Notes: a model not told the origin generated them from the letters alone. A DNA stretch of 27,508 bases from JBPCOI01 sp051000395 (GCA_051000395.1 JBPCOI010000093.1:1-27508), one strand, 5' to 3'; numbered from the stretch's first letter, positions 1 to 10,167 are shown. Program-made: numbers and translations.

Positions 1-179
1 TTCTCGAGCGCGTCGGCCTTCTTCTCGTGCGCCTTGGCCTCGGCGCGGTCCTTGCTCTCCTGGGTCTGCTCCTCGCCCTTGTTCTGCTGGGCCTCACCCT
101 CGGCCTTGAGCTCGTCCTTACCGGTCAAGTCGCCGGCCTTCTCCTTGATGGTGCCCTTGATGTTTTCGCCGATGCCCAT
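1..179 (-). CDS. CsbD family protein (partial, C-terminus beyond window)
   Basis: The visible 59 residues begin MGIGENIKGTIKEKAGDLTG and continue as an almost purely charged, Lys/Glu/Gln/Ala-rich helix-forming sequence. This is the signature of the CsbD family of small hydrophilic stress proteins. Family members are often under general-stress control; their biochemical role is not settled. The start ATG overlaps the stop of the upstream 85-aa gene by one base (TGATG), which implies translational coupling. The 3' end is cut by the window edge, but family members are usually about 60-75 residues, so little is missing. The family call is firm; the function is not. Confidence 0.85.
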   Translation of the reverse strand, partial: MGIGENIKGTIKEKAGDLTGKDELKAEGEAQQNKGEEQTQESKDRAEAKAHEKKADALE

Positions 180-436
180 CAGTTGTCCACCGCTTCCTTG
201 GTCTTCTGCGCGCTCTTCTGCGCTCTGCCAGCCGCCGCTGCCTTGGTCTGGTGGGCGTCCGCCGAGATCTCGGACTGCACCGCCTCGAGACGCTCGGTGC
301 CCTTCTTCTGCTGTACCTGGCCGGCCTTGCGCAACCGGTCCTGGTTCGTCACGGAGCCCAGGAGTTCCTTGCCGAGGCCCACGACCTTGTCGAGAAGGCC
401 GAGCGCATTCCTGGGATCGATGCGAGGGATCTGCAT
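179..436 (-). CDS. small charged helical protein coupled to CsbD
   Basis: This 85-residue protein starts MQIPRIDPRNALGLLDKVVG. A perfect-looking ribosome site (AAGGAG, six bases before ATG) chooses this start over a longer open frame reaching 550. Residues about 10-27 form a short amphipathic stretch. The rest is rich in Lys, Gln, Ala and Glu with no hydrophobic core, signal peptide or membrane segment, so it is probably helical or partly disordered. I do not recognise a named family. The stop overlaps the CsbD start (TGATG), so the two are very likely made together and may share a stress role by association; that role is inference. Confidence 0.75.
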   Translation of the reverse strand: MQIPRIDPRNALGLLDKVVGLGKELLGSVTNQDRLRKAGQVQQKKGTERLEAVQSEISADAHQTKAAAAGRAQKSAQKTKEAVDN

Positions 437-633
437 ACACGCTCCTTCGGAGGGATTTCCGGCGACCAGGTAACAGGCCGCCAGTGCGAGACGATCGATG
501 CCGTCCGTCGGCTCCAGATTACCCGTGGCAGCACCCGTATCCGCTCGCATGTGACCCGCTCCACCAACCCGGCAGGGGCGCCGTCGGCGGAACGGCGTAG
601 CGCAACTCCGCAGGCACCCCCGATGATGAAGGA
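437..633. other. divergent intergenic region, CsbD operon / ABC exporter
   Basis: About 197 bases separate two divergent transcription units. It must hold the promoter of the minus-strand CsbD pair and probably that of the plus-strand ABC exporter. I could not pick a convincing -10/-35 pair for either direction. The AAGGAG ribosome site of the 85-aa gene lies at about 443-448 on the minus strand. A sigma factor of the SigB type would be expected for a CsbD gene, but no clear box for it is visible. Confidence 0.4.
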
Positions 634-1599
634 ATGACAGCCAGCGAAGTGCAACCCGCCGCAGAGCGGGGCCGCAGCCGCGCGATGCCGCTCGCGGTCG
701 ACCTACGCCAGGTGAGCAAGAGTTTCGGCTCGGTGCGCGCCGTGCGCGGTGTCGACCTGCAGATCCGCACCGGGGAGGTGATGGCCTTCCTCGGCCCGAA
801 CGGCGCCGGCAAGACCTCGACGATCGACTTGATCCTCGGCCTGGCGCGGCCCACCGCCGGCAACGTCGAGGTCTACGGCATGAACCCGCACCAGGCGATC
901 AGCCGCGGTCTCGTCTCGGCCGTCCTGCAGAACGGGGGGCTGCTCAAGGACCTCACCGTCGCGGAGACTGTTCAGTACATGGCGGGGCTGTTCCCGCGCA
1001 GCCGTCCGGTCGAGGAGGTGCTCGCGCGCGCCGGCATCACCCAGCTCGCGGGCCGGCTGGTCGGCAAGTGCTCGGGCGGCGAGCAACAGCGGCTGCGCTT
1101 CGCCGTCGCGTTGCTCTCCGATCCGGAACTGCTGATCCTCGACGAACCGACCCAGGGCATGGACGTGGAGGGTCGCCGGGAGTTCTGGAAGGCGATCCGC
1201 GAGGACGCCGCCAAGGGCCGCACGATCGTCTTCGCGACGCACTACCTCGAGGAGGCGGACGCCTATGCCGACCGGATCGTGCTCATCCGCAAGGGCGAGA
1301 TCGTGGCGGATGGGACAGCGGCCGAGGTGAAGAGCCTCGCGTCCGGTCGTACCGTGCGCGCGACGCTGCCCGGTGCGGACGAGGCGCAGCTACGGACGGT
1401 GGCGGGCGCAGACAGTGTCGAGGTGCGCGGCGACACCGTCCTGATCCACGCCCGCGACACCGACTCGGTCGCCAGGCACCTGCTCACCCAGACCGCTGCG
1501 CACGACCTGGAGATCACGGCCCAGGGTCTCGAGGAGGCCTTCCTCGCCCTGACCGGTGACGACACCGACAGCGACGACCGAACGAGCCGGACGGAGTGA
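634..1599 (+). CDS. ABC-2 type exporter, ATP-binding subunit
   Basis: This 321-residue protein is a single nucleotide-binding domain of the DrrA/CcmA-like export class. Walker A GPNGAGKT is at 54-61, the signature CSGGEQQR at 146-153, Walker B with LILDEP near 167-172, and the switch histidine at about 203. After the ATPase core there is a C-terminal region of about 90 residues, as is common in drug and lipid exporter ATPases. The purine-rich GAAGGA directly abuts the ATG, so the start is not certain; an ATG at 685 (MPLAVDL) is an alternative. The permease gene follows after 4 bases. The exported substrate cannot be told from sequence; antibiotic, lipid or peptide are all possible. Confidence 0.92.
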   Translation: MTASEVQPAAERGRSRAMPLAVDLRQVSKSFGSVRAVRGVDLQIRTGEVMAFLGPNGAGKTSTIDLILGLARPTAGNVEVYGMNPHQAISRGLVSAVLQNGGLLKDLTVAETVQYMAGLFPRSRPVEEVLARAGITQLAGRLVGKCSGGEQQRLRFAVALLSDPELLILDEPTQGMDVEGRREFWKAIREDAAKGRTIVFATHYLEEADAYADRIVLIRKGEIVADGTAAEVKSLASGRTVRATLPGADEAQLRTVAGADSVEVRGDTVLIHARDTDSVARHLLTQTAAHDLEITAQGLEEAFLALTGDDTDSDDRTSRTE

Positions 1600-1603
1600 G
1601 CCG

Positions 1604-2395
1604 ATGAGCGCACCAACGATCGCCACGCTGGATCGTCCAGCACCCGCCATGGGCGGTTTCAGCCTGGGGATGCTGCGGTTGGAGGTCCGCCGGTTGCTGC
1701 GCAACCGGCGGACGATGATCTTCACCCTGGTCGTGCCGGTTATCTTCTTCTTGATCTTCGGCCTGAACAGCACGTACGCCAACCAGCGCGCCGGGCACGG
1801 CAACGTGTCCGCCTTCATCATGATCAGCATGGCGTTGTACGGGACGGTGCTCGCCACGGCCAGCGGCGGCGCGATGGTCTCGATCGAACGCGCTGCGGGA
1901 TGGAGCCGGCAGCTGCGCCTGACCCCGCTGACACCGCTCGCCTACATCGCCACCAAGATGCTGACGGCGCTGGTGCTCGGCCTCGGTTCGGTGCTCGCCG
2001 TCTACATCGTCGCAGCCATCACCGGCAAGCCCTCCATGCCGCTCTACCTCTGGGCCGTGACCGCGGCGTGCGTGTGGATCGGGTCGTTGCTCTTCGCCGC
2101 GTTCGGCCTGTTCATCGGCTACCTGCTGCCGTCGGAGAACGTCATGCAGATCATCGGGTTCGCGCTGATGCTCTTCGCGTTCGGCGGTGGCCTGTTCATT
2201 CCGCTGAGCCAGTTCTCGCCCGCGCTGCAGACGATGGCGAAGTTCACCCCGCTCTACGGGCTCAATCAGCTGGTGCACTATCCGCTGGTCGGCGGCAGCA
2301 TGGCGTGGAGCTGGCCGGTCAACCTCGTCGTCTGGCTGATCATCTTCGTTGCCGGCGCCGGCTGGCTCTTCCGCCGCGACACCGCCAGGGTCTGA
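1604..2395 (+). CDS. ABC-2 type exporter, membrane subunit
   Basis: The 263-residue protein has about six hydrophobic segments (roughly 36-54, 68-88, 118-139, 148-173, 180-200, 238-256). Between the second and third lies the cytoplasmic loop ERAAGWSRQLRLTPLTP typical of ABC-2 membrane proteins. ATG at 1604 is preferred over an in-frame start at 1556: it lies 4 bases after the ATPase stop and has GGAG just before it. It should pair with the preceding ATPase as a homodimeric or heterodimeric exporter in the cytoplasmic membrane. No two-component regulator lies next to it, unlike many relatives. Its 3' end faces the convergent acyltransferase gene across 20 bases. Confidence 0.9.
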   Translation: MSAPTIATLDRPAPAMGGFSLGMLRLEVRRLLRNRRTMIFTLVVPVIFFLIFGLNSTYANQRAGHGNVSAFIMISMALYGTVLATASGGAMVSIERAAGWSRQLRLTPLTPLAYIATKMLTALVLGLGSVLAVYIVAAITGKPSMPLYLWAVTAACVWIGSLLFAAFGLFIGYLLPSENVMQIIGFALMLFAFGGGLFIPLSQFSPALQTMAKFTPLYGLNQLVHYPLVGGSMAWSWPVNLVVWLIIFVAGAGWLFRRDTARV

Positions 2396-2415
2396 CCCGT
2401 CCCACGGCGAACGGC

Positions 2416-3102
2416 CTACGCGCTCTCGTCGGCCGAGTGCCCGAGGCGGCTGCGATGCTTGGCGGCGGTGCGCTTTCGCCCGGGGATGCTCGGCGGCGCT
2501 CCCGCGCGCAACTCCTGAAGCAGGCGCTGGGTCAGCTCGCCGGCGCTCTCGGCGGCCCGCCACCCGCCGCCGGACGGCAGGAAGAACTCGACCCTGATCC
2601 GTGGCCTGTTCGGGACGCGGACGAGGTCGGTGACCCCGGTGACGCGCGCGCAGACGATCACCGCCTGTGGCACCGCCGCCGCCAGCCGTCCGGCGCCGCT
2701 GCGCGCGCGCAGCTGCCGGCCGAGGGAGCGGGTCGCTTCCGGGAAGACGCCGATGCACGTGCCGCTGCGCAGTGCCCGCACTGCGGTCTCGATCGCCTGG
2801 TCGTTTTTCTTGCTGCGGTCCACCGGGATGTGCCCCATGCCGTCCATGACCGCGGCCACAAGGCGGGTCTTCCACAGCGTCGACTTCGCGAGCGCGCGGA
2901 CCTGCCGTAGTTCCCGCGCCGCGACGCCGATCGCGACCGGATCCCAGTAGCTGTCGTGGTTCGCGACCAGCAGCACCGGACCAGTGCGGGGCAGGCAGTC
3001 CAGACCGGTCACGGTCAGGCGTGACCAGCGCATGATCGGCACGCCGACCGCGATCACCGCGCGGTATGCCGGGGTGAACGGCTCGGCCGCGTCCGGGCTC
3101 AT
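2416..3102 (-). CDS. plsC: PlsC-type 1-acyl-glycerol-3-phosphate acyltransferase
   Basis: The 228-residue protein carries the acyltransferase HX4D block as NHDSYWD (48-54, catalytic His49 and Asp54) and the glycerophosphate-binding block as FPEATRS (120-126). Most family members have FPEGTRS, so Gly to Ala is a visible variation. The family moves an acyl group to lysophosphatidate or a related lysolipid at the membrane. It is the third gene of a minus-strand run after an ABC1 kinase and an acyl-CoA ligase; the ligase could supply its acyl-CoA. ATG at 3102 is chosen, but a GTG at 3120 is equally open and neither has a clear ribosome site. The exact acceptor lipid is unknown. Confidence 0.88.
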   Translation of the reverse strand: MSPDAAEPFTPAYRAVIAVGVPIMRWSRLTVTGLDCLPRTGPVLLVANHDSYWDPVAIGVAARELRQVRALAKSTLWKTRLVAAVMDGMGHIPVDRSKKNDQAIETAVRALRSGTCIGVFPEATRSLGRQLRARSGAGRLAAAVPQAVIVCARVTGVTDLVRVPNRPRIRVEFFLPSGGGWRAAESAGELTQRLLQELRAGAPPSIPGRKRTAAKHRSRLGHSADESA

Positions 3103-3154
3103 GACGGCATGATGCCGCACCGCGACGGCACGGCCGCGGCGTTTGCCGTACCGC

Positions 3155-4924
3155 TCAGCGGGCGTAGAGCTCCTCGATCGCCGCTGCGTACTTCTCGGCG
3201 ATGGGTCGCCGCCTGAGCTTCATCGTCGGCGTCACTTCCTCGCCGCCGGGTTCCCACGTGTCGGGCAGGATCGTGTACTTCTTGATCTGCTCCACACGGG
3301 CGAGCCGCGCGTTAGCCTGCTCGATCCCGCCGTCGATCACCGCGCGCAACCCGGGATCGGACGCGAGTGCGCCGGGGGTGCAGTCCGGCAGGCCGTGTTG
3401 AGCGGCGAAGGCGGCGGCCATGTCCGGATCGAGGGTAAGCAGCGCGACGATGTAGGGACGGTCGTCACCGATGGCGACCGCCGAGCCCACCAGCGGGCAA
3501 CTGAGCTTCACTGCCCCCTCGATGTTGGCCGGTGACATGTTCTTGCCGGCGGCATTGATGATCAGTTCCTTCTTGCGGTCGACGATGCGGACGTAGCCGT
3601 CCGCGTCGATGGAGGCGATGTCGCCGGTGTGCAACCAGCCGTCCGCGTCGATCGCCACCGCGGTCTTCTGCGGCTCGTTGCGGTACCCCTTCATCACCAG
3701 CGGGCCGCGCACGAGCAGCTCGCCGTCCTCGGCGAGCGAAAGCTCCGCGCCACGAACGGCCTTGCCGACGGTGCCGATTCGCACGGCGTCCGGTGGGTTG
3801 ATCGTCGCGGCGCACGACAGCTCCGACATGCCCCACAGCTCGCAGCACGGCAGGCCGAGCGCGAGCACGAACTCGAGCGCCTCCGGCGCGATCGCCGCCG
3901 CGCCGGTGGCGGCGAAGCGCACCCGGTCGAGTCCGAGCCTGGCGCGCACCTTGCTCAGCACCAGGCGATCGGCCAGCGCGACCTGTGCCCGGAGTGCGAG
4001 CGGCACCGTCCTGCCGTCGGACTTCAACCGGGCCCTGCGCCTGCCGACGTCGATCGCCCACGTCGCGAGGCGACGTTTCACCGGGCTCTTCTCGGCAGCC
4101 AGGCCGGCCTCGATAGCCGCTTTGAGCTTGTACCAGACCTGCGGCACGGCGCCGAAGAACGTGGGACGGATCTGCGGCAGCGCGCTGACCAGCTGCTTCA
4201 TGTCGGCAATCGTGATGATCTGCATGCCGGTGACCAGGCTGGTGTAGTGGGTGCCCCACCTGTTCGCGACGTGGGCGTCGGGAAGGTAGGACACCACGGA
4301 GTCCTCGCTCGTCGCCGGGGAGATCTCGGTGGTGGCATCGATCTCGGCGAGCATGTTCGCGTGGGACAGCTCCACGCCCTTGGGTGGCCCGGTCGTGCCC
4401 GACGTGTAGATGATCGTGAGGAGGTCCTCGGGCCGTACCGAGCGCCACGATGCGTCGAAGTCGAAATCGGGATCGGGGGCGGCCTCGAGGTCGCCGAGCG
4501 CGATCGTGCCCTCGGGGGCGGCGTCGACGCAGACGATGTGCTCCACCAGACTGCCGGGCTGCACGGCGCGGATCCGGTCGACGAACTGCGCCTCGCAGAC
4601 GACCACCCGGTTACCGGCGTTGGCGAACACGTAGGCGAGCTGCTCGGGCGCCAGCGTGTTGTAGACGGAGAACGGCGTCGCTGCGGCGTGCAGCACCGCG
4701 GTGTCGACGAGGTGGAACTCGGGACGGTTCGTCAGCATCAGGCCGACCGTGTCGCCGCGGCGCACGCCCAGCCGCGCCAGGCCCGCGGCGATTCGGCGGA
4801 CCAGCACGCCGTACTCGTGCCAGCTGATCGCTACCTCGTTGCCGGGCGTGCGCACCGCAATCGCGTCCGGCGTGCGGGCGAGCGTCACCTGGAACTCGCT
4901 GCACAGCGTGCGCGGCTGGCTCAC
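3155..4924 (-). CDS. fadD: AMP-dependent long-chain acyl-CoA ligase
   Basis: This 589-residue enzyme has the adenylate-forming core: P-loop YTSGTTGPPKG (173-183), ELWGMSE (362-368), LHTGDIASIDADGYVRIVDR (431-450) and the hinge/lysine region KKELIINAAGKNMSP (451-465). Overall it resembles the FadD15-like ligases, which activate fatty acids to acyl-CoA through an acyl-adenylate. The start is a GTG at 4924 whose GTGA overlaps the TGA of the upstream kinase gene by 4 bases, so the two are translationally coupled. The frame stays open far upstream, but that part is antisense-like shadow of the kinase gene. It probably feeds the PlsC-like acyltransferase downstream. Chain-length preference cannot be read from sequence. 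Confidence 0.94.
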   Translation of the reverse strand: MSQPRTLCSEFQVTLARTPDAIAVRTPGNEVAISWHEYGVLVRRIAAGLARLGVRRGDTVGLMLTNRPEFHLVDTAVLHAAATPFSVYNTLAPEQLAYVFANAGNRVVVCEAQFVDRIRAVQPGSLVEHIVCVDAAPEGTIALGDLEAAPDPDFDFDASWRSVRPEDLLTIIYTSGTTGPPKGVELSHANMLAEIDATTEISPATSEDSVVSYLPDAHVANRWGTHYTSLVTGMQIITIADMKQLVSALPQIRPTFFGAVPQVWYKLKAAIEAGLAAEKSPVKRRLATWAIDVGRRRARLKSDGRTVPLALRAQVALADRLVLSKVRARLGLDRVRFAATGAAAIAPEALEFVLALGLPCCELWGMSELSCAATINPPDAVRIGTVGKAVRGAELSLAEDGELLVRGPLVMKGYRNEPQKTAVAIDADGWLHTGDIASIDADGYVRIVDRKKELIINAAGKNMSPANIEGAVKLSCPLVGSAVAIGDDRPYIVALLTLDPDMAAAFAAQHGLPDCTPGALASDPGLRAVIDGGIEQANARLARVEQIKKYTILPDTWEPGGEEVTPTMKLRRRPIAEKYAAAIEELYAR

Positions 4925-6276
4925 GGCTGCCCCTCGTTCGGGTCGGCGAAACCGGGCACCCACCTCATCGCAACGGGACGGGCGCGCACCGTGCAGTCCA
5001 GCTGCGCCAGGATGTTCATCCAGCCGCCGCAGACCCGGCTGACCAGCATGTGCTCGGCCGGCAGGTTGAACGAGCGGCCGGTCTGCTTGTAGGCGTTGCT
5101 GTACGGGTTCGCCACGCGGGCACCCTGCTTCGCGATCCACTCGCGGTCGGCGTGGAACTCCTCCACCCGCAACGGGTCTGCCAGCGCGCCGAGCCAGCGC
5201 AGCACGTCCTCGGGCGGCACGTCGCCGGTGACGAAGCGTTCCTCGCGCAGCAGCGCCATCAGTGGCTCGGCGTCGCGGTCGGCGGCGTAGCGCAGGATGC
5301 GTCCCAGCACCGGCGGCAGGCCGTCGGGCAGCACCGCGACCGCACCGAAGTCGATCACACCGATCCGTCCGTCGTCGAGGATGAGGAAGTTGCCCGGGTG
5401 CGGGTCGGCGTGCAGCAGGCCCAGCCGAGCGGGGGAGGAGAACATCAGCTCGACGACCACGTCGGCAAGGTGGTTGCGACGTTTCTGCTCGGCAGGGCCG
5501 ACGCCCTGCTGCTGGATCAGCCGAGACAGCGGCGGACCGTCCAGCCACTCGGAGACGATCACCTTCGGCGCCGAGGCGAGAACGGCGGGGACCCGTATCT
5601 CGGCGTCGCCCTCGAACGCCGCCGCGAAGCGGCGCTGGTGCTCGGCCTCGGAGTGGTAGTCCAGCTCTTCGAGCATGCGCTCGCGCACCTCGCGGATCAG
5701 CGAGTGCGCGTCCAGTCCCGGGACGACGAGCGTGAACAACCGGGAGAACCGCTCGAGCTGCTTGAGATCGGCCTGCAGCGCGACATCGGCGCCCGGGTAC
5801 TGCACTTTGACCGCCACTTCGCGCCCGTCGTGCCACACGCCGCGGTGCACCTGGCCGATGCTCGCCGCGGCGGCCGGGCTGTCCTCGAAGTGGCGAAAGT
5901 GCTTGGGCCAGTTGCGCCCGAGCTGCTCGTCGAGCACCCGGTGCACCGTGGCCGCCGGCAGCGAGGGCCCCTGCGTCTGCAGCCTGGTCAGCGCCCGCTG
6001 GTAGGGCTCGGCGACCTGCGCGGGGATCATCGCCTCGTACACGCTCAACGCCTGGCCGAGCTTCATCGCGCCGCCCTTGAGCTCACCGAGAACGGCAAAC
6101 ATGTGTTCGGCATTGCGTTCCAGCATCCTGGCGTTGACGGTGTCGGCGTCGCCGCCGGCCACCTTTCTTCCCCAGCCGACAGCGGCCCGGCCGGCGAAGC
6201 TCAACGGGAGCGCCGCCAGCCGCGCCGAACGCACGGCAGCGCGTTGCGGGATGTCGCGGGACGGCTTGTCCGCCAT
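4921..6276 (-). CDS. ABC1/UbiB (AarF) family atypical kinase
   Basis: The 451-residue protein has all hallmarks of the UbiB-like family: KxGQ motif as KLGQ (72-75), the Ala-rich nucleotide loop PAAAASIG (134-141) in place of a Gly-rich loop, VAVK lysine at 157, the EELDY block near 203-207, catalytic HADPHPGN (289-296) and DFG (309-311). Family members act as ATPases or kinases in ubiquinone and other isoprenoid or lipid metabolism; actinobacteria make menaquinone, so the target here is unknown. A GGAGG lies 8 bases before the ATG. It leads a minus-strand operon with an acyl-CoA ligase and an acyltransferase, which suggests a lipid role (inference). Confidence 0.93.
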   Translation of the reverse strand: MADKPSRDIPQRAAVRSARLAALPLSFAGRAAVGWGRKVAGGDADTVNARMLERNAEHMFAVLGELKGGAMKLGQALSVYEAMIPAQVAEPYQRALTRLQTQGPSLPAATVHRVLDEQLGRNWPKHFRHFEDSPAAAASIGQVHRGVWHDGREVAVKVQYPGADVALQADLKQLERFSRLFTLVVPGLDAHSLIREVRERMLEELDYHSEAEHQRRFAAAFEGDAEIRVPAVLASAPKVIVSEWLDGPPLSRLIQQQGVGPAEQKRRNHLADVVVELMFSSPARLGLLHADPHPGNFLILDDGRIGVIDFGAVAVLPDGLPPVLGRILRYAADRDAEPLMALLREERFVTGDVPPEDVLRWLGALADPLRVEEFHADREWIAKQGARVANPYSNAYKQTGRSFNLPAEHMLVSRVCGGWMNILAQLDCTVRARPVAMRWVPGFADPNEGQP

Positions 6277-6316
6277 GGATGGGCCTCCGCGCCGGAGTAA
6301 CGGGCAGGACGCGACG

Positions 6317-6322
6317 ACTGTA
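6317..6322 (-). promoter_or_regulatory. candidate -10 box for the ABC1 kinase operon
   Basis: On the minus strand the hexamer TACAGT fits the actinobacterial -10 pattern TAnnnT. It would give a leader of about 30 bases before the kinase ATG, which has its own GGAGG. No good -35 is visible, so this is a suggestion only. Confidence 0.35.
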
Positions 6323-6380
6323 CCGCTTAGCGATCATGGGACGCCCGCGCTGCGTGGTCGGCGCCCGCGCGCGCAGCGGC

Positions 6381-6386
6381 TAGACT
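6381..6386 (+). promoter_or_regulatory. candidate -10 box for the DEAD-box helicase gene
   Basis: TAGACT matches TAnnnT and lies about 140 bases before the helicase GTG. If used, the mRNA would have a leader of about 135 bases, long enough for cold-responsive control of the kind known for other RNA helicase genes. No clear -35 box is seen. The region 6277-6527 has no gene of its own; it carries the divergent promoters of the kinase operon and the helicase. Confidence 0.35.
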
Positions 6387-6527
6387 GGAGTCAGCTGGCG
6401 GGCACCGATTGCCCGCATATGCAGCTTCGCATCGACGCGAGCGCTACTCGGCGCCAGTGTCGGGCTCGTGCCAGAACCGCACCGCTGTGCCGGTTGCCGG
6501 GACGTGCCGCCGTCCCGAAGGAAACTT

Positions 6528-7961
6528 GTGTCCCGCTCTGCCTCGCGCGCTTCTTCCGTGCCGCGCCGCCCCGCCATCCGCCCGTCCTCGCGTTCGCTGT
6601 GGGACGAAATGCCCGTCGCCGTCGTGCGGACCGACAACCTGCCCGGCTTCCGCGAGCTCGGACTGCCCGGCGGACTGGTCAATGCCCTGTCACGCAACGG
6701 GATCCAGGCGCCGTTTCCCATCCAGGCCGCCACCATCCCGGACGTGCTCGCCGGCCGTGACCTGCTCGGCCGCGCCGCAACCGGATCGGGCAAGACGCTC
6801 GCCTTCGGCCTGCCGTTGATCGCGCGCCTGGAAGGTGCGGCGTCCGCGCCGCGTCGGCCGCGCGGACTGGTCCTGGTGCCGACTCGCGAGCTCGCCATGC
6901 AGGTCACCGACGCGATCGCGCCGCTGGCCCAGGCACGGGGGTTGTCCGTGCGCCTGGTCGCCGGTGGCCTGCCGATCCAGAAACAGATCCAGTCGCTCGA
7001 CAAGGGCGTCGACGTCCTGGTCGCTACGCCGGGCCGCCTCGTCGACCTGATCGAGCGTCGCTCGTGCCAGCTCGACGCGGTCGAGGTGACGGTGATCGAC
7101 GAGGCCGACCACATGGCCGACCTCGGCTTCCTGCCGGTGGTGCGACGGCTACTGGACCTCACGCCGCGTGACGGGCAGCGGCTGCTGTTCTCGGCGACAC
7201 TCGACGGGGACGTCGCGACGCTCGTCGAGTGCTACCTGAACGAGCCGGTGGCCCACGCGCTGAGCACAGTGCAGGCCTCGGTGGACACGATGACCCATCA
7301 CCTATTCCGGGTCCCGTTCGAGGCGAAGTTCGACCTCGTTGCCGCCATCGCCGCGCGCGAGGGCCGCACGCTCTGCTTCGTGCGGACCAAGCACGGCGCC
7401 GAACGCGTCGCGCGCAACCTGGGGCGCGTCGGCGTCGCGGCCGGCGCCCTGCACGGGGGACGCACCCAGGCGCAACGAAACAAGGCGCTAGCTGCGTTTC
7501 GCGACGGATCGGTGCCGGTGCTCGTCGCCACCGACGTCGCCGCCCGTGGCATCCACGTCGACGAGGTATCGCTGGTGTTGCACGTCGACCCGCCTCAGGA
7601 CGGCAAGGACTACCTGCACCGCTCGGGGCGAACTGCGCGCGCGGGCGAGAGCGGCGTCGTCGTGCTGCTGAGCACGCCGGCCGAGGAGCGCGACGTGCGC
7701 AAGATGCTCACCGTTGCCGGCGTGCGGCCCGAGCAGCGCGATGCCACCGCGGGGGATCCGGCGGTCGCCGCCGTCACCGGCGCGCGCCTGCCGAGCGGGG
7801 TCGCCGTCCACGACGCGCGTCCGGCCAAGGTCGTTCGCGTCGGACCTTCGGGCAGACCCGCACGCCCCGGCGCGCCGCGGCGGCCGAGACCCGCCGCAGG
7901 CACGTCCGTCCGGCATCCGCAACACGCCGAGCGCCGCCCGCGTCGCGCGCGCTCGTACTGA
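6528..7961 (+). CDS. DEAD-box ATP-dependent RNA helicase
   Basis: The 477-residue protein has the full set of helicase motifs: Q motif with FPIQ (63-66), motif I ATGSGKT (84-90), Ia PTRELA, Ib TPGR, II DEAD (191-194), III SAT (222-224), V ATDVAARGIHV and VI HRSGRTARAG (364-373). It unwinds short RNA duplexes, probably in ribosome assembly or mRNA turnover. The C-terminal tail of about 60 residues is basic and Pro/Arg-rich, fitting RNA binding. GTG at 6528 is chosen because AGGA stands five bases upstream; a GTG at 6468 is in frame but lacks a ribosome site. It is followed by typA after 23 bases, and both proteins are linked to ribosome function. Confidence 0.93.
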   Translation: MSRSASRASSVPRRPAIRPSSRSLWDEMPVAVVRTDNLPGFRELGLPGGLVNALSRNGIQAPFPIQAATIPDVLAGRDLLGRAATGSGKTLAFGLPLIARLEGAASAPRRPRGLVLVPTRELAMQVTDAIAPLAQARGLSVRLVAGGLPIQKQIQSLDKGVDVLVATPGRLVDLIERRSCQLDAVEVTVIDEADHMADLGFLPVVRRLLDLTPRDGQRLLFSATLDGDVATLVECYLNEPVAHALSTVQASVDTMTHHLFRVPFEAKFDLVAAIAAREGRTLCFVRTKHGAERVARNLGRVGVAAGALHGGRTQAQRNKALAAFRDGSVPVLVATDVAARGIHVDEVSLVLHVDPPQDGKDYLHRSGRTARAGESGVVVLLSTPAEERDVRKMLTVAGVRPEQRDATAGDPAVAAVTGARLPSGVAVHDARPAKVVRVGPSGRPARPGAPRRPRPAAGTSVRHPQHAERRPRRARSY

Positions 7962-7984
7962 GCACCGATCGAGGAGGCGAGCAC

Positions 7985-9862
<1,878 letters not shown>

Positions 9863-9868
<6 letters not shown>

Positions 9869-9884
9869 TCCCGCCCTAGTCCCG
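9863..9884. repeat. 11-bp tandem duplication across the typA stop
   Basis: CCCTAGTCCCG occurs twice in direct succession (9863-9873 and 9874-9884). The first copy contains the TAG stop of typA, and the second ends where the first palindromic element begins. The origin could be slippage or a scar of an inserted element. Confidence 0.8.
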
Positions 9885-9950
9885 ACTTCGACCCCGCAAC
9901 TGCCGCAATGGCGGTCGGATCGCGTCACTTACGGGGTCAAAGACGGGGGG
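9885..9950. repeat. palindromic intergenic element, copy 1
   Basis: The 57-bp core (9886-9942) starts CTTCGACCCCG and ends CGGGGTCAAAG, an imperfect inverted repeat: about 17 of the outer 21 positions of the two arms pair. A run of G follows. A second element of the same length and architecture lies at 10168-10232; by hand alignment the cores match at 40 of 57 positions, mostly in the arms. It sits 16 bases after the typA stop, so it could act as a hairpin at the transcript end or be a REP/MITE-like mobile repeat. Confidence 0.7.
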
Positions 9951-10167
9951 ACGAAGCGGTTCTTCGCGGGCCCGCCACCGGCGTTGCGCGACCGGCAGTT
10001 CGCGACGGCGGCGCAGGGCACGCCGGATGCGCTCTGCCGTGGCGTCGAACGGCGAGAGATCTGGCTGTCGAGCGGCAACGTCCGGTAGCTCGCGCACACC
10101 AGGCAGCATGCCCGCGCCGGCGGCCACGGCCGGACTTACCCACAGGCCGTCCCACAGCCCGGTGCCA
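9951..10167. other. gene-free stretch between two palindromic elements
   Basis: This 217-base segment belongs to the 378-base convergent gap between typA and the 108-aa gene. A minus-strand frame is open through it (MLPGVRELPDVAARQPDLSP from 10110), but it has no ribosome site, runs into the palindrome, and uses A/T at the third codon position far more often than neighbouring genes. I recognise no product. It may be a decayed gene or foreign intergenic filler. Confidence 0.5.

Noticed and set aside
1556..1603. Longer start for the exporter permease (MTTPTATTERAGRSEP extension).
   Set aside because: It would overlap the ATPase gene by 44 bases. ATG 1604 has a GGAG upstream and a normal 4-base gap.
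4925..5836. Open frame extending the acyl-CoA ligase upstream to give an 893-residue protein.
   Set aside because: The extra part is an out-of-frame shadow of the ABC1 kinase gene, Arg/Ala-rich without motifs. The GTGA overlap at 4921-4924 marks the true start.
9876..10127. 83-residue minus-strand ORF in the gap after typA.
   Set aside because: It has no ribosome site, its third codon positions are often A/T unlike real genes here, and it runs through a palindromic element. I describe the region as gene-free.
10136..10144. TTACCCACA, one base from the DnaA box TTATCCACA.
   Set aside because: A single imperfect copy with no cluster, no AT-rich stretch and no dnaA/dnaN genes nearby does not make an origin.
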